DNA of 64,000 nt, taken from assembly GCF_029714405.1 (NCBI RefSeq), contig NZ_CP121650.1, positions 3,291,001 through 3,355,000 on the forward strand, read 5' to 3'. Source of the DNA: Bradyrhizobium sp. CB82. GTDB taxonomy: Bacteria; Pseudomonadota; Alphaproteobacteria; Rhizobiales; Xanthobacteraceae. The notes below the pieces were generated by a model. The model saw only the letters and a program-made list of their open reading frames with translations. It had not been told where the DNA came from and made no database searches. This document shows positions 9,031-17,028 of the stretch, in pieces. The number at the start of each line of letters is the position of its first letter. The first letter of the stretch is position 1. A program made the translations under genes and the position numbers.

Positions 9031-9803
9031 TGATGGCACCCGAAATTCAAGACCCCATCATCCGCGTCCGCGACATCACCGTTCAGTTCGGCGCGACGCG
9101 CGTGCTCGACGGCCTGAACCTCGACGTCAAGCGCGGCGAGATCCTCGGCTTCGTCGGACCTTCCGGCGCCGGCAAGTCGGTGCTGACGCGCACCATCATC
9201 GGCCTCGTCTCGAAGGTTGCCGGCCGAATCGAAGTGTTCGGCGTGGATCTGGATTCGTCCAGCACCTCGCAGCGCCGCGGCGTCGAACGGCGCTGGGGTG
9301 TGCTGTTTCAGCAGGGGGCGTTGTTCTCCTCGCTGACGGTGCGGCAGAACATCCAGTTTCCGATGCGCGAATATCTGAAGGTCTCGCAGCGCCTGATGGA
9401 CGAGATCACCATGGCCAAGCTCGCCATGGTGGGCCTGAAGCCGGAGGTCGCCGAGCGCTTCCCATCGGAGCTGTCGGGCGGCATGATCAAGCGGGTCGCG
9501 CTGGCCCGTGCGCTTGCGCTCGACCCCGAGCTGGTCTTCCTGGACGAGCCGACCTCGGGCCTCGATCCGATCGGCGCCGGCGATTTCGACGAGCTGGTCA
9601 GGACGCTCCAGCGCACTTTGGGCTTGACCGTTTTCATGGTAACGCACGACCTCGACAGCCTTTATACAGCTTGCGACCGCATTGCCGTTTTAGGGAACGG
9701 TAAAATCATTGCGGCAGGGTCGATCGCCGACATGCAGGCCTCGCAGCATCCCTGGTTGAGGCAGTATTTCCATGGCAAGCGCGCCCGCGCAGTCATGAGC
9801 TGA
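9030..9803 (+). CDS. mlaF: MlaF-type lipid ABC transporter ATPase
   Basis: A 257-residue ABC ATPase. Walker A is GPSGAGKS near residue 44. The signature is LSGGMIKRVALARALAL, in the Mla-specific form with M instead of Q. Walker B is LVFLDEP, followed by TSGLDPIGA, and the H-loop is VTHDLDSL. Its ATG overlaps the mlaE stop (TGATG), which indicates translational coupling. It powers the MlaE permease on the cytoplasmic face. A second ATG one codon later is an equally possible start. Confidence 0.95.
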   Translation: MMAPEIQDPIIRVRDITVQFGATRVLDGLNLDVKRGEILGFVGPSGAGKSVLTRTIIGLVSKVAGRIEVFGVDLDSSSTSQRRGVERRWGVLFQQGALFSSLTVRQNIQFPMREYLKVSQRLMDEITMAKLAMVGLKPEVAERFPSELSGGMIKRVALARALALDPELVFLDEPTSGLDPIGAGDFDELVRTLQRTLGLTVFMVTHDLDSLYTACDRIAVLGNGKIIAAGSIADMQASQHPWLRQYFHGKRARAVMS

Positions 9804-9819
9804 ATATCCGGAGCACCTC

Positions 9820-10704
9820 ATGGAAACGCGGGCGAATTACGTGCTGATCGGGTCGTTCACGCTGGCGGTGATTGCCGCGGCGATCGGCTTCGTGCTGTGG
9901 TTCCAGTCGCTGCACACCACCAAGCAGCGCAGCCCGCTGCGCGTCGTGTTCGAGGGCCCGGCGGCGGGCCTGCGCAACGGCGGCAGCGTCAATTTCAACG
10001 GTATCAGGGTGGGTGAGGTGGTCTCGGTGAAGCTGGACAACCCGCGTCGGGTTGTCGCGCTCGCCATGGTCGAGAACAATGCCCCGATCCGTAAGGACAC
10101 CCTGGTCGGCCTCGAATTCCAGGGCCTGACCGGCGTCGCCGCGATCTCGCTGAAGGGCGGCGAAGAGGCGGCCCCTCCGCCGTCGCTGGACGAGGACGGC
10201 ATCCCGACCCTCACCGCCGATCCCAACAAGCTCCAGGACGTTACGGAAGCGATCCGCGGCACGCTCCTGAACATCAACAAGCTCGTCGCCGACAACCAGG
10301 AATCGGTGAAGAACTCGCTGAAAAATCTCGAGACGTTCACTACCTCGCTCGCGCGCAACTCCGAGCGCATCGATGCGGTCATGGCCAAGGTCGACGGCGT
10401 CATGCTCAAGGCCGACAACCTGATGCTCGGCCTCAACACGCTGGCCGGCGGCAAGGACGGCGGCGAGCTTTTCCAGGCCGTAAAGTCGATCCGCGAACTC
10501 GCCGATGATTTCGACAAGCGCTCCGGGGCGCTAATGTCCGACGGCCGCCGCACCCTCGGCGACATCAGCCGCGCCGTGAACAATTTCGATCGCAACCCGA
10601 CCCGCGTGTTGTTCGGCGCCAGCAACGGCAGCAGCGCGCAACCGGCCCCGCCGCCGGCCGAGCCGCCGAAGCCTGCAGCTGCGAACGAGCGCAAGCGGCA
10701 ATAG
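9820..10704 (+). CDS. mlaD: MlaD/MCE-domain lipid-binding protein
   Basis: A 294-residue protein with one N-terminal membrane anchor (residues 7-29, YVLIGSFTLAVIAAAIGFVL). The MCE domain follows (residues 40-115: LRVVFEGPAAGLRNGGSVNFNG, IRVGEV). Next come a helical region resembling a phase-variable coiled coil (SVKNSLKNLETFTTSLARNS) and a Pro/Ala-rich tail. MlaD forms a periplasmic hexamer on MlaE that channels lipid. The gene is 16 bases after mlaF, so the three are one operon. The C-terminal half, longer than in E. coli MlaD, is usual in alphaproteobacterial members. Confidence 0.93.
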   Translation: METRANYVLIGSFTLAVIAAAIGFVLWFQSLHTTKQRSPLRVVFEGPAAGLRNGGSVNFNGIRVGEVVSVKLDNPRRVVALAMVENNAPIRKDTLVGLEFQGLTGVAAISLKGGEEAAPPPSLDEDGIPTLTADPNKLQDVTEAIRGTLLNINKLVADNQESVKNSLKNLETFTTSLARNSERIDAVMAKVDGVMLKADNLMLGLNTLAGGKDGGELFQAVKSIRELADDFDKRSGALMSDGRRTLGDISRAVNNFDRNPTRVLFGASNGSSAQPAPPPAEPPKPAAANERKRQ

Positions 10705-10938
10705 CGGCCGCTCTCCGCCAACCCAACACCAATCGCGTCACAGCTGTCTGCGCCGCGCAAGCCACGCTGGCGCGCGCGTGCATTCCCGACACGTGGTGAA
10801 GATCACTTGGCGATACGAAAGTATGGGGGGCGGCCGGCGCCAAGGTAGGGGGAGGGGTCGGGGCGCGTTGTCGGCTATATCGCGCTCAAGTCGCGCTCGA
10901 GCAAAGCGCGTCGTTTCACTCACAGGGGAGGAGAGAGC

Positions 10939-11115
10939 GTGATACGCCTGTTGCTGCTGTTGCCGTTCATCGGCCTGATGATCGTGCCGTTCTACAATAT
11001 CCGGGAGCCCTATCTGTTCGGCTTCCCGTTCTTCTATTGGTACCAGCTCGCCTGGGTGCCGCTGACCTCGCTCCTCACTTTCATCGTCTACAGGAGCGTG
11101 CGCCATGTTGACTGA
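10939..11115 (+). CDS. DUF3311 small membrane protein, partner of the symporter
   Basis: A 58-residue gene starting with GTG behind the strong ribosome site GGGGAGGAGAGAG. The product has two hydrophobic segments (LLLLLPFIGLMIVPFYN and YWYQLAWVPLTSLLTFIVY) with the FGFPFFYWYQLAW signature of DUF3311. Its 3' end overlaps the start of the symporter gene by 11 bases. Such small proteins are regularly encoded immediately before MctP-type symporters and probably act as an accessory subunit, though this has not been shown here. Confidence 0.85.
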   Translation: MIRLLLLLPFIGLMIVPFYNIREPYLFGFPFFYWYQLAWVPLTSLLTFIVYRSVRHVD

Positions 11116-12595
11116 TGTCGATAGCGCGGCGTTCGCCGTCTTCCTCGCACTGTTCATCCTCGTCACCGGCATGGGCTTCGTCGCCTCGCGCTGGCGCAAG
11201 CCCGAGACGCTCGCCCATCTCGACGAGTGGGGCCTCGGCGGCCGCAAGTTCGGGACCTGGATCACCTGGTTCCTGGTCGGCGGCGATTTCTACACCGCCT
11301 ACACCGTGATCGCCGTTCCGGCGCTGGTCTACGCGGTCGGCGCCTACGGCTTCTTCGCGCTGCCCTATACCATCATCGTCTATCCCTTCGTCTTTGCGGT
11401 GATGCCGGTATTGTGGAAGGTCGCCAAGGATCGCGGTTACGTCACCGCGGGCGACGTGGTGCGCGGTGCTTACGGGTCGCGCGGACTCGAGCTTGCCGTT
11501 GCGGCAACGGGCGTGCTCGCGACGATGCCCTACATCGCGCTTCAGCTCATCGGCATGGAGGTTGCGATCAAGGCGCTGGGCCTGCACGGCGAGGTGCCGC
11601 TCGTGCTCGCCTTCCTGGTGCTCGCGCTCTACACCTATTCGTCGGGCTTGCGCGCGCCGGCGCTGATCGCCTTCGTCAAGGACATCATGATCTACATCGT
11701 GGTGATCGCCGCGATCGCGATCGTGCCGTCGAAGCTTGGCGGCTACGGCGCGATCTTCACCGCGGCTGACGCGGCATTTGCGGCAAAGGGCTCGGGCGGC
11801 GTCCTGTTGTCGCCGGCGCAGATCGTGCCCTATGCCTCGCTGGCGCTGGGCTCGGCGCTCGCCGCCTTCATGTACCCGCACACGCTGACCGGCATCTTCG
11901 CGTCATCAGGCGGCAACACCATTCGCAAGAATGCGATGCTGCTTCCGGCCTACACGCTGCTGCTCGGCCTGCTTGCGCTGCTCGGCTATATGGGCCATGC
12001 GGCGGGCCTCAAGCTTGCGAGCAACAACGACGTCGTGCCGGCGCTGTTCAAGACGCTGTTTCCGAGCTGGTTCGCGGGCTTCGCCTTCGCCGCCATCGCG
12101 ATCGGCGCGCTGGTGCCGGCGGCCGTCATGAGCATCGGTGCGGCCAACCTGTTCACCCGCAACTTCTGGAAGGTGTGGGTCGATCCGAAGGTGACGCCGG
12201 CGGGTGAGGCGAAGGTCGCCAAGATCACCTCCATGCTGGTGAAGGTCGGGGCGCTGCTGGCCATCCTCCTGATGCCGACGCAGTTCGCGCTCGACCTGCA
12301 ACTGCTCGGCGGCCTCTGGATCCTCCAGACGCTGCCGGCGCTGATCTTCGGGCTCTATCTGAACTGGTTCTCGAGCACGGCGCTCCTGACCGGCTGGGCC
12401 GTCGGCCTTGCCGGCGGATCGTGGCTCGCCTGGTCGGACGGGCTGAAGCCGCTGCACGGCATCGACTTCGGCGCCGGCACGGTCGCGATCTATACCGGGC
12501 TTCTGGCACTCGCCCTCAACATCGTGGTCGCGGTTGTGGTGAACCTCGTGCTCAAGGGCCTGCCGCAGGCGCGGCTGTCCCGGGAAGCTGCCTGA
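11105..12595 (+). CDS. mctP: MctP-like monocarboxylate sodium:solute symporter
   Basis: A 496-residue SSS-family transporter with about 13 membrane helices. The N-terminal motif WGLGGRKFGTWITWFLVGGD and the later ALGSALAAFMYPHTLTGIFASS are typical of the branch containing Rhizobium MctP, which imports pyruvate, lactate, propionate and alanine. The small DUF3311 gene overlaps its start, and a transporter-fold sensor kinase and response regulator follow, the layout expected for a monocarboxylate uptake system under two-component control. Exact substrates cannot be read from sequence. Confidence 0.85.
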   Translation: MLTDVDSAAFAVFLALFILVTGMGFVASRWRKPETLAHLDEWGLGGRKFGTWITWFLVGGDFYTAYTVIAVPALVYAVGAYGFFALPYTIIVYPFVFAVMPVLWKVAKDRGYVTAGDVVRGAYGSRGLELAVAATGVLATMPYIALQLIGMEVAIKALGLHGEVPLVLAFLVLALYTYSSGLRAPALIAFVKDIMIYIVVIAAIAIVPSKLGGYGAIFTAADAAFAAKGSGGVLLSPAQIVPYASLALGSALAAFMYPHTLTGIFASSGGNTIRKNAMLLPAYTLLLGLLALLGYMGHAAGLKLASNNDVVPALFKTLFPSWFAGFAFAAIAIGALVPAAVMSIGAANLFTRNFWKVWVDPKVTPAGEAKVAKITSMLVKVGALLAILLMPTQFALDLQLLGGLWILQTLPALIFGLYLNWFSSTALLTGWAVGLAGGSWLAWSDGLKPLHGIDFGAGTVAIYTGLLALALNIVVAVVVNLVLKGLPQARLSREAA

Positions 12596-12612
12596 TAACC
12601 CCCTCCGATCTG

Positions 12613-12636
12613 CGGCGGCCGGTCGTCCGGCCGCCG
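12613..12636 (+). terminator. GC-rich hairpin after mctP
   Basis: A perfect 10-bp inverted repeat, CGGCGGCCGG / CCGGCCGCCG, with a TCGT loop lies 17 bases after the mctP stop. No T tract follows, so it is a weak or Rho-assisted terminator, or an mRNA-stabilising hairpin. Confidence 0.5.
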
Positions 12637-12769
12637 ATCCTCCGGCGCGGCCGGCCGGTATTCTCCGGGAATGAAATTGCCTTTCATGCGATTGAAAACG
12701 CTCTAGTATCCGCCCGCTCTCCAGACCCGCTTGTCGCGGGCGGATCAGACGGTCTCGAGTGAGGATTCC

Positions 12770-15700
12770 TTGCAGGCGTGGTTCGTTCTCACGGTCGCAG
12801 CCGGCTATGTGACCACGCTGTTCCTGATTGCCTGGTGGGGCGATCGGCGGAGCGCAGGTGGGCCGCTGGTTTCGCCAAAGTCCTGGGCCGCGGCGATCAG
12901 CTATTGCCTGACGCTTGCGGTCTACAACACCTCATGGAGCTTCTACGGCTCGGTCGGTCGTGCCGCGACGACGGGACTGGACTTCGTCACCATCTATGTC
13001 GGCCCCACGCTGGTGCTGCTGTTCGGCCAAAGGCTGCTCACCAAGGTGATCGGCATCGCCAAGGCGCAGAACGTTACCTCGATCTCGGACTTCATCGCGG
13101 CGCGCTACGGAAAGAGTCAGGCGCTTGCGGCCTTCGTGACGCTCGCGTCTCTGCTGGGCGTGCTCCCCTATATCGCACTTCAGCTCAAGGCCGTCGGCAA
13201 GAGCTTTGACTATCTGCTGCTCCAGCCGGAGCGGGCCGGCGGCGAGGCGTTGCGATTCTGGCAGGACTCGGCGTTCGGGGTCGCAGCATCGATGGCGCTG
13301 TTCGCGATCGTCTTCGGCGTCCGGCATGTCCACGCCAGCGAGCACCATCGCGGCTTGATGCTCGCGATCGCCTTCGAAAGCGTCGTCAAGCTGGTCGCGT
13401 TCCTGATCGTCGCGCTGTTCGTGCTGTTCGGACTGTCCGGTGGGCCGGCCGGGCTGCTGTCGCAATTTCAGTCGGAGCCGCAGCTTTCGACGATCCTGAT
13501 GTTCGATCCCACGCAGCCGGTCTGGCCCTCGACGATCATCATCTCTGCGATCGCCTTCCTGTGCCTGCCGCAGGCGTTTCATGTCGCGGTCGTCGAGAAC
13601 GAGGCGCCGAGCCATACGCGCACGGCGGCGTGGCTCTATCCGGCCTACCTCGTGCTGTTCAGCCTGCTGATCCTGCCGATCGCAGCCGCCGGACTCACGA
13701 GGTTCGGCGCCATGATGGACCCCGACACCTACGTCATCTCGCTGCCGATCGCGGCGGGCGCCACGATCGTCAGCCTGATCGCTTTCCTCGGCGGGCTTTC
13801 GGCCGCCACCGGCATGGTGATCATGACCTCCGTCGCGCTCAGCACCATGCTGTGCAACGATGTCATCATGCCGCTCTTGCTGCGCTCGCGGTTCTTTGGC
13901 TTGCGCGCGCAGAGCCGGCCGGTCGCGTCCGTGCTGGTGGCGGTGCGCCGGCTCTCGATCCTCGGCATCCTCCTGCTCGCCTATCTGATGCATCGCCTGG
14001 TCAATCAGGCCTATCCGCTGACCGTGATCGGACTTCTGTCGTTTGTCGCGGTCGCGCAATTCGGCCCGGCCTTCGTCGGCGGCCTGTTCTGGCCACGCGC
14101 CAACAAGGCCGGCGCGTCGATCGGGATCGCGGTCGGATTTTGCATCTGGGCCTATACGCTGCTGCTTCCATCGGCCGCGCCGCTTTGGCCCGCGGTCGAG
14201 GAGATCGTTCGCCATGGACCGTGGCAGATCGCTACGCTGAGGCCCAATGCGCTGTTCGGCCTCGAGGGGCTCGATCCGATCTCGCACGCCACGCTCTGGA
14301 GCCTCGGGGCCAACCTCGTTTGCTTCCTGCTGTTCTCTGCGCTCGGACGGCAATCGACCGTCGAGCGCAACCAGGCGGCGGCGTTTGCCAATGGTGTGGT
14401 CCGCGAGTCCATTCCAAAACTATCCTCGCGCGTGGTTGTCCGCCTCGATGATCTTCGCGCGCTTGCGGTGCGCTTCGTCGGTGCCGAGCGCGGCGCGGCA
14501 GCCTTCGACGGCTATGTCGCGGCGCGCGGATCGGGCCGCGGACCGCGCCTCGATCCATCGGGCCTCGTCGACCTCGACTCGATCCGCTTCACCGAAAACC
14601 TGCTTGCCGGCGCGATCGGCGCGGCCTCCGCGCGTGTGGTGATCGCCGCTTCGCTGGAGGGGCACTCGCTGTCGCGACGCGCTGCGATGGCAATGCTGGA
14701 CGAGGCTTCGGAGGCCTTGCGCTTCAACCGCAGCCTGTTGCAGAGCACACTGGAGAGTGTGCCGCAGGGCATCTGCGCCTTCGATGCCGACTTCAACATC
14801 ACGGCGTGGAACGGCCGTTTCATCCAGCTCCTGGACCTGCCGCCGGATCTCGTGCGCGTCGGCCTGCCGCTGGCTGATCTGATCGGCTTCAACGTCGACC
14901 GCGGCGAATATGCCGCCTCCGAATTCGCCGCGCTCCTGGTCAATCGCGATGTCGCGAGGCAGACCTGGCCCTATCTCTATGAGCGCACGCGGCCCGACGG
15001 CACCGTGCTCGAGATCGTCTACGATCGCATCGCCGAGGGCGGTTATGTCTCGACCTATACGGATGTTACCGAGCGTCACCGCGCCGCCGAAGCCCTGCGC
15101 CGCGCCAATGAGGATCTCGAACTGCGTGTCCGCGAACGGACCGAGGCGCTCGAACAGGCGAAGGCGGAGGCCGAGCAGGCCAATCTCGGCAAGACGCGCT
15201 TCCTCGCGGCCGCGAGCCACGACCTGTTGCAGCCGCTGAATGCGGCCCGGCTGTTCCTGTCGGCGCTCGACGAGAGCCTGCAATCCGGCACAGGCGACAA
15301 GGAACGCGTCCTCGCCGGCAGCGCGATCACCGCGTTGCGTTCCACCGAGCACGTGCTCGATACGTTGCTCGACATCTCCTCCTATGATTCCGGTGCCGTT
15401 CGCGCCGAGCCGGCGGAGTTTCCGATCGCCGATCTCTTGGTGCAGCTCAATGTGGAGTTCTCGGCGATGGCGCGCGAACGCGGGCTCGCGCTGCGCGTCG
15501 TCGATTGCAAGCTTACCGTGCGCAGCGATCCGCATCTGTTGCGGCGGATCCTGCAGAACCTGCTGTCGAATGCGCTGCGCTATACGCCGAAAGGACGCAT
15601 TCTCTTGGGCTGCCGGCGGCGCGGTGATGATCTGCGCATCGAGGTTTGGGATACCGGCGTCGGGATTGCCCCGGAGGACCGGAGGCGGATCTTTGAGGAG

Positions 15701-16309
15701 TTCCAGCGGCTCGCGCCCGGATCGGAGAAGGGGCTGGGGCTTGGGCTCGCAATCGTCGATCGCATCTCCCGCCTGTTGGGCCATGCGATCGACGTTCGCT
15801 CGCGTCCGGGACGTGGCTCGTGCTTCGCCGTCACGGTGCCGCTTGTGCAAGGGCCCGGAATGCCGCTTCAGGGCAAGCATGCGGATGTGCCGCAGCCCGG
15901 GACGGAGCGATCGCTGACTATCCTGTGTCTCGATAACGATGCGACCATTCTCGACGGTCTCAGGGCGCTGCTGACCGGCTGGGGCCATCGCGTCGTCGTC
16001 GCTGATGACGCCGACCGAGCGATGGCTGCCGCGACGAATTGCAGGCCGGATGTCGTGCTGCTCGACTACCATCTCGATCAACCCGGCAGCGGCTTGGACT
16101 TTCTTGACGATCTCAGGCAGAAGGCGGGTCTCGACTTCCGCGCGCTGGTCGTCACCGGGGATCGCAGCGAGGCAGTGCGCAAGGAGGCGAGGGCGCGAGG
16201 CTGCGAACTCCTCCCGAAGCCGGTGAAGCCCGCCGCGCTGCGGCGTTTCCTCGGCGGCGAGGTGTTGAGCCGGCAGTTCGCGACCCAACAGGGATCTTCC
16301 TCGGCATGA
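12770..16309 (+). CDS. Hybrid histidine kinase with SSS-transporter-like sensor half
   Basis: The start is taken as TTG at 12770, just after GAGG; an upstream TTG at 12731 is possible. The product is 1179 residues. Residues 1-560 form a sodium:solute-symporter-fold membrane domain (YCLTLAVYNTSWSFYGSVG, VTSISDFIAARYGKSQ). A PAS domain lies near 660-770 and a short coiled coil near 785-805. The kinase core has H817 in AAASHDLLQPLNAARL, N box LQNLLSNALRYTPKG, G1 DTGVGIAPED and G2 GLGLGLAIV. A receiver domain follows with phospho-acceptor D1099 (VVLLDYHLD). It probably senses or binds the substrate of the adjacent symporter system. Layout and position resemble the MctS role. Confidence 0.9.
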   Translation: MQAWFVLTVAAGYVTTLFLIAWWGDRRSAGGPLVSPKSWAAAISYCLTLAVYNTSWSFYGSVGRAATTGLDFVTIYVGPTLVLLFGQRLLTKVIGIAKAQNVTSISDFIAARYGKSQALAAFVTLASLLGVLPYIALQLKAVGKSFDYLLLQPERAGGEALRFWQDSAFGVAASMALFAIVFGVRHVHASEHHRGLMLAIAFESVVKLVAFLIVALFVLFGLSGGPAGLLSQFQSEPQLSTILMFDPTQPVWPSTIIISAIAFLCLPQAFHVAVVENEAPSHTRTAAWLYPAYLVLFSLLILPIAAAGLTRFGAMMDPDTYVISLPIAAGATIVSLIAFLGGLSAATGMVIMTSVALSTMLCNDVIMPLLLRSRFFGLRAQSRPVASVLVAVRRLSILGILLLAYLMHRLVNQAYPLTVIGLLSFVAVAQFGPAFVGGLFWPRANKAGASIGIAVGFCIWAYTLLLPSAAPLWPAVEEIVRHGPWQIATLRPNALFGLEGLDPISHATLWSLGANLVCFLLFSALGRQSTVERNQAAAFANGVVRESIPKLSSRVVVRLDDLRALAVRFVGAERGAAAFDGYVAARGSGRGPRLDPSGLVDLDSIRFTENLLAGAIGAASARVVIAASLEGHSLSRRAAMAMLDEASEALRFNRSLLQSTLESVPQGICAFDADFNITAWNGRFIQLLDLPPDLVRVGLPLADLIGFNVDRGEYAASEFAALLVNRDVARQTWPYLYERTRPDGTVLEIVYDRIAEGGYVSTYTDVTERHRAAEALRRANEDLELRVRERTEALEQAKAEAEQANLGKTRFLAAASHDLLQPLNAARLFLSALDESLQSGTGDKERVLAGSAITALRSTEHVLDTLLDISSYDSGAVRAEPAEFPIADLLVQLNVEFSAMARERGLALRVVDCKLTVRSDPHLLRRILQNLLSNALRYTPKGRILLGCRRRGDDLRIEVWDTGVGIAPEDRRRIFEEFQRLAPGSEKGLGLGLAIVDRISRLLGHAIDVRSRPGRGSCFAVTVPLVQGPGMPLQGKHADVPQPGTERSLTILCLDNDATILDGLRALLTGWGHRVVVADDADRAMAAATNCRPDVVLLDYHLDQPGSGLDFLDDLRQKAGLDFRALVVTGDRSEAVRKEARARGCELLPKPVKPAALRRFLGGEVLSRQFATQQGSSSA

Positions 16310-16953
16310 CCACGCGCATCCTTATCGGCGACGATCATCCGCTTGTGCAGGCCGCGCTACGCAGCGGGCTGTCGAGCGTGCTGCCTGATCTCGACATCAT
16401 CGCGTGCCAGTCGCTCGACGAGGCGCTCGGCGTGTTGTCGGCCCAGTCCGAGGAGATCGACTTGATCCTCTGGGATTTGACGATGCCGGGTATTCAGGGA
16501 TTTGCCGCGCTGTTCATCCTGTCAGCGCAGTTCCCGACGGTGCCGGTTGCGATCATCTCGGCGCGGCAGGATGCGGCCACGATCCGCCGCGCCATCGCTT
16601 ATGGCGCCTCCGGCTACATCCCGAAATCGCTGCGCCTGCCGGAGATGGCGGAGGCGATCACAAGAATCCTCGCCGGCGAGATCTGGATGCCGCCCAATGT
16701 CGGCGGCCGCGGCTCGATCCAGAGCGCCGATGTCGAGCTTGCCGCGCGGATGGCTTCGCTATCGGCCCAGCAGTTGCGGATTCTGGCGATGATCGTCGAG
16801 GGCAAGCTCAACAAGCAGATCGCAGGTGAGCTCGAGATTGCCGAGCAGACTGTGAAGGGCCATGTCTCGACCATCCTGCGCAAGCTCGGGGTCGGCTCGC
16901 GCACCCAGGCAGCTGTGCTGGCCGAGCGGTTGTCGTTCGGACAGCCGGGCTAA
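16306..16953 (+). CDS. LuxR/NarL-family response regulator
   Basis: A 215-residue regulator. The receiver domain has acidic residues D9/D10 and phospho-acceptor D57 (ILWDLTMPG), and the C-terminal LuxR helix-turn-helix has EIAEQTVKGHVSTILRKLGV. ATG overlaps the kinase stop as ATGA, so kinase and regulator are translationally coupled. It likely takes phosphate from the hybrid kinase and activates genes such as mctP (MctR-like role, inferred from position). A terminator lies immediately after it. Confidence 0.92.
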   Translation: MTTRILIGDDHPLVQAALRSGLSSVLPDLDIIACQSLDEALGVLSAQSEEIDLILWDLTMPGIQGFAALFILSAQFPTVPVAIISARQDAATIRRAIAYGASGYIPKSLRLPEMAEAITRILAGEIWMPPNVGGRGSIQSADVELAARMASLSAQQLRILAMIVEGKLNKQIAGELEIAEQTVKGHVSTILRKLGVGSRTQAAVLAERLSFGQPG

Positions 16954-16959
16954 AAAGCA

Positions 16960-16988
16960 AAAACGGAGGCCGTGAGATCTCCGTTTTC
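16960..16988 (+). terminator. Rho-independent terminator between convergent genes
   Basis: Stem AAAACGGAG / CTCCGTTTT with a 10-base loop, then TCGTTT. An A-rich run before the stem gives a T tract on the other strand too, so it may serve both the response regulator and the giant coiled-coil gene that ends at 17029. Confidence 0.8.
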
Positions 16989-17028
16989 GTTTCGCTAATC
17001 GCAAGTCTCTATTCGCGAACCTTGACGC

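Noticed and set aside
14420..16288. A 622-codon minus-strand frame
   Set aside because: It mirrors the histidine-kinase gene, whose motifs are unambiguous on the plus strand.
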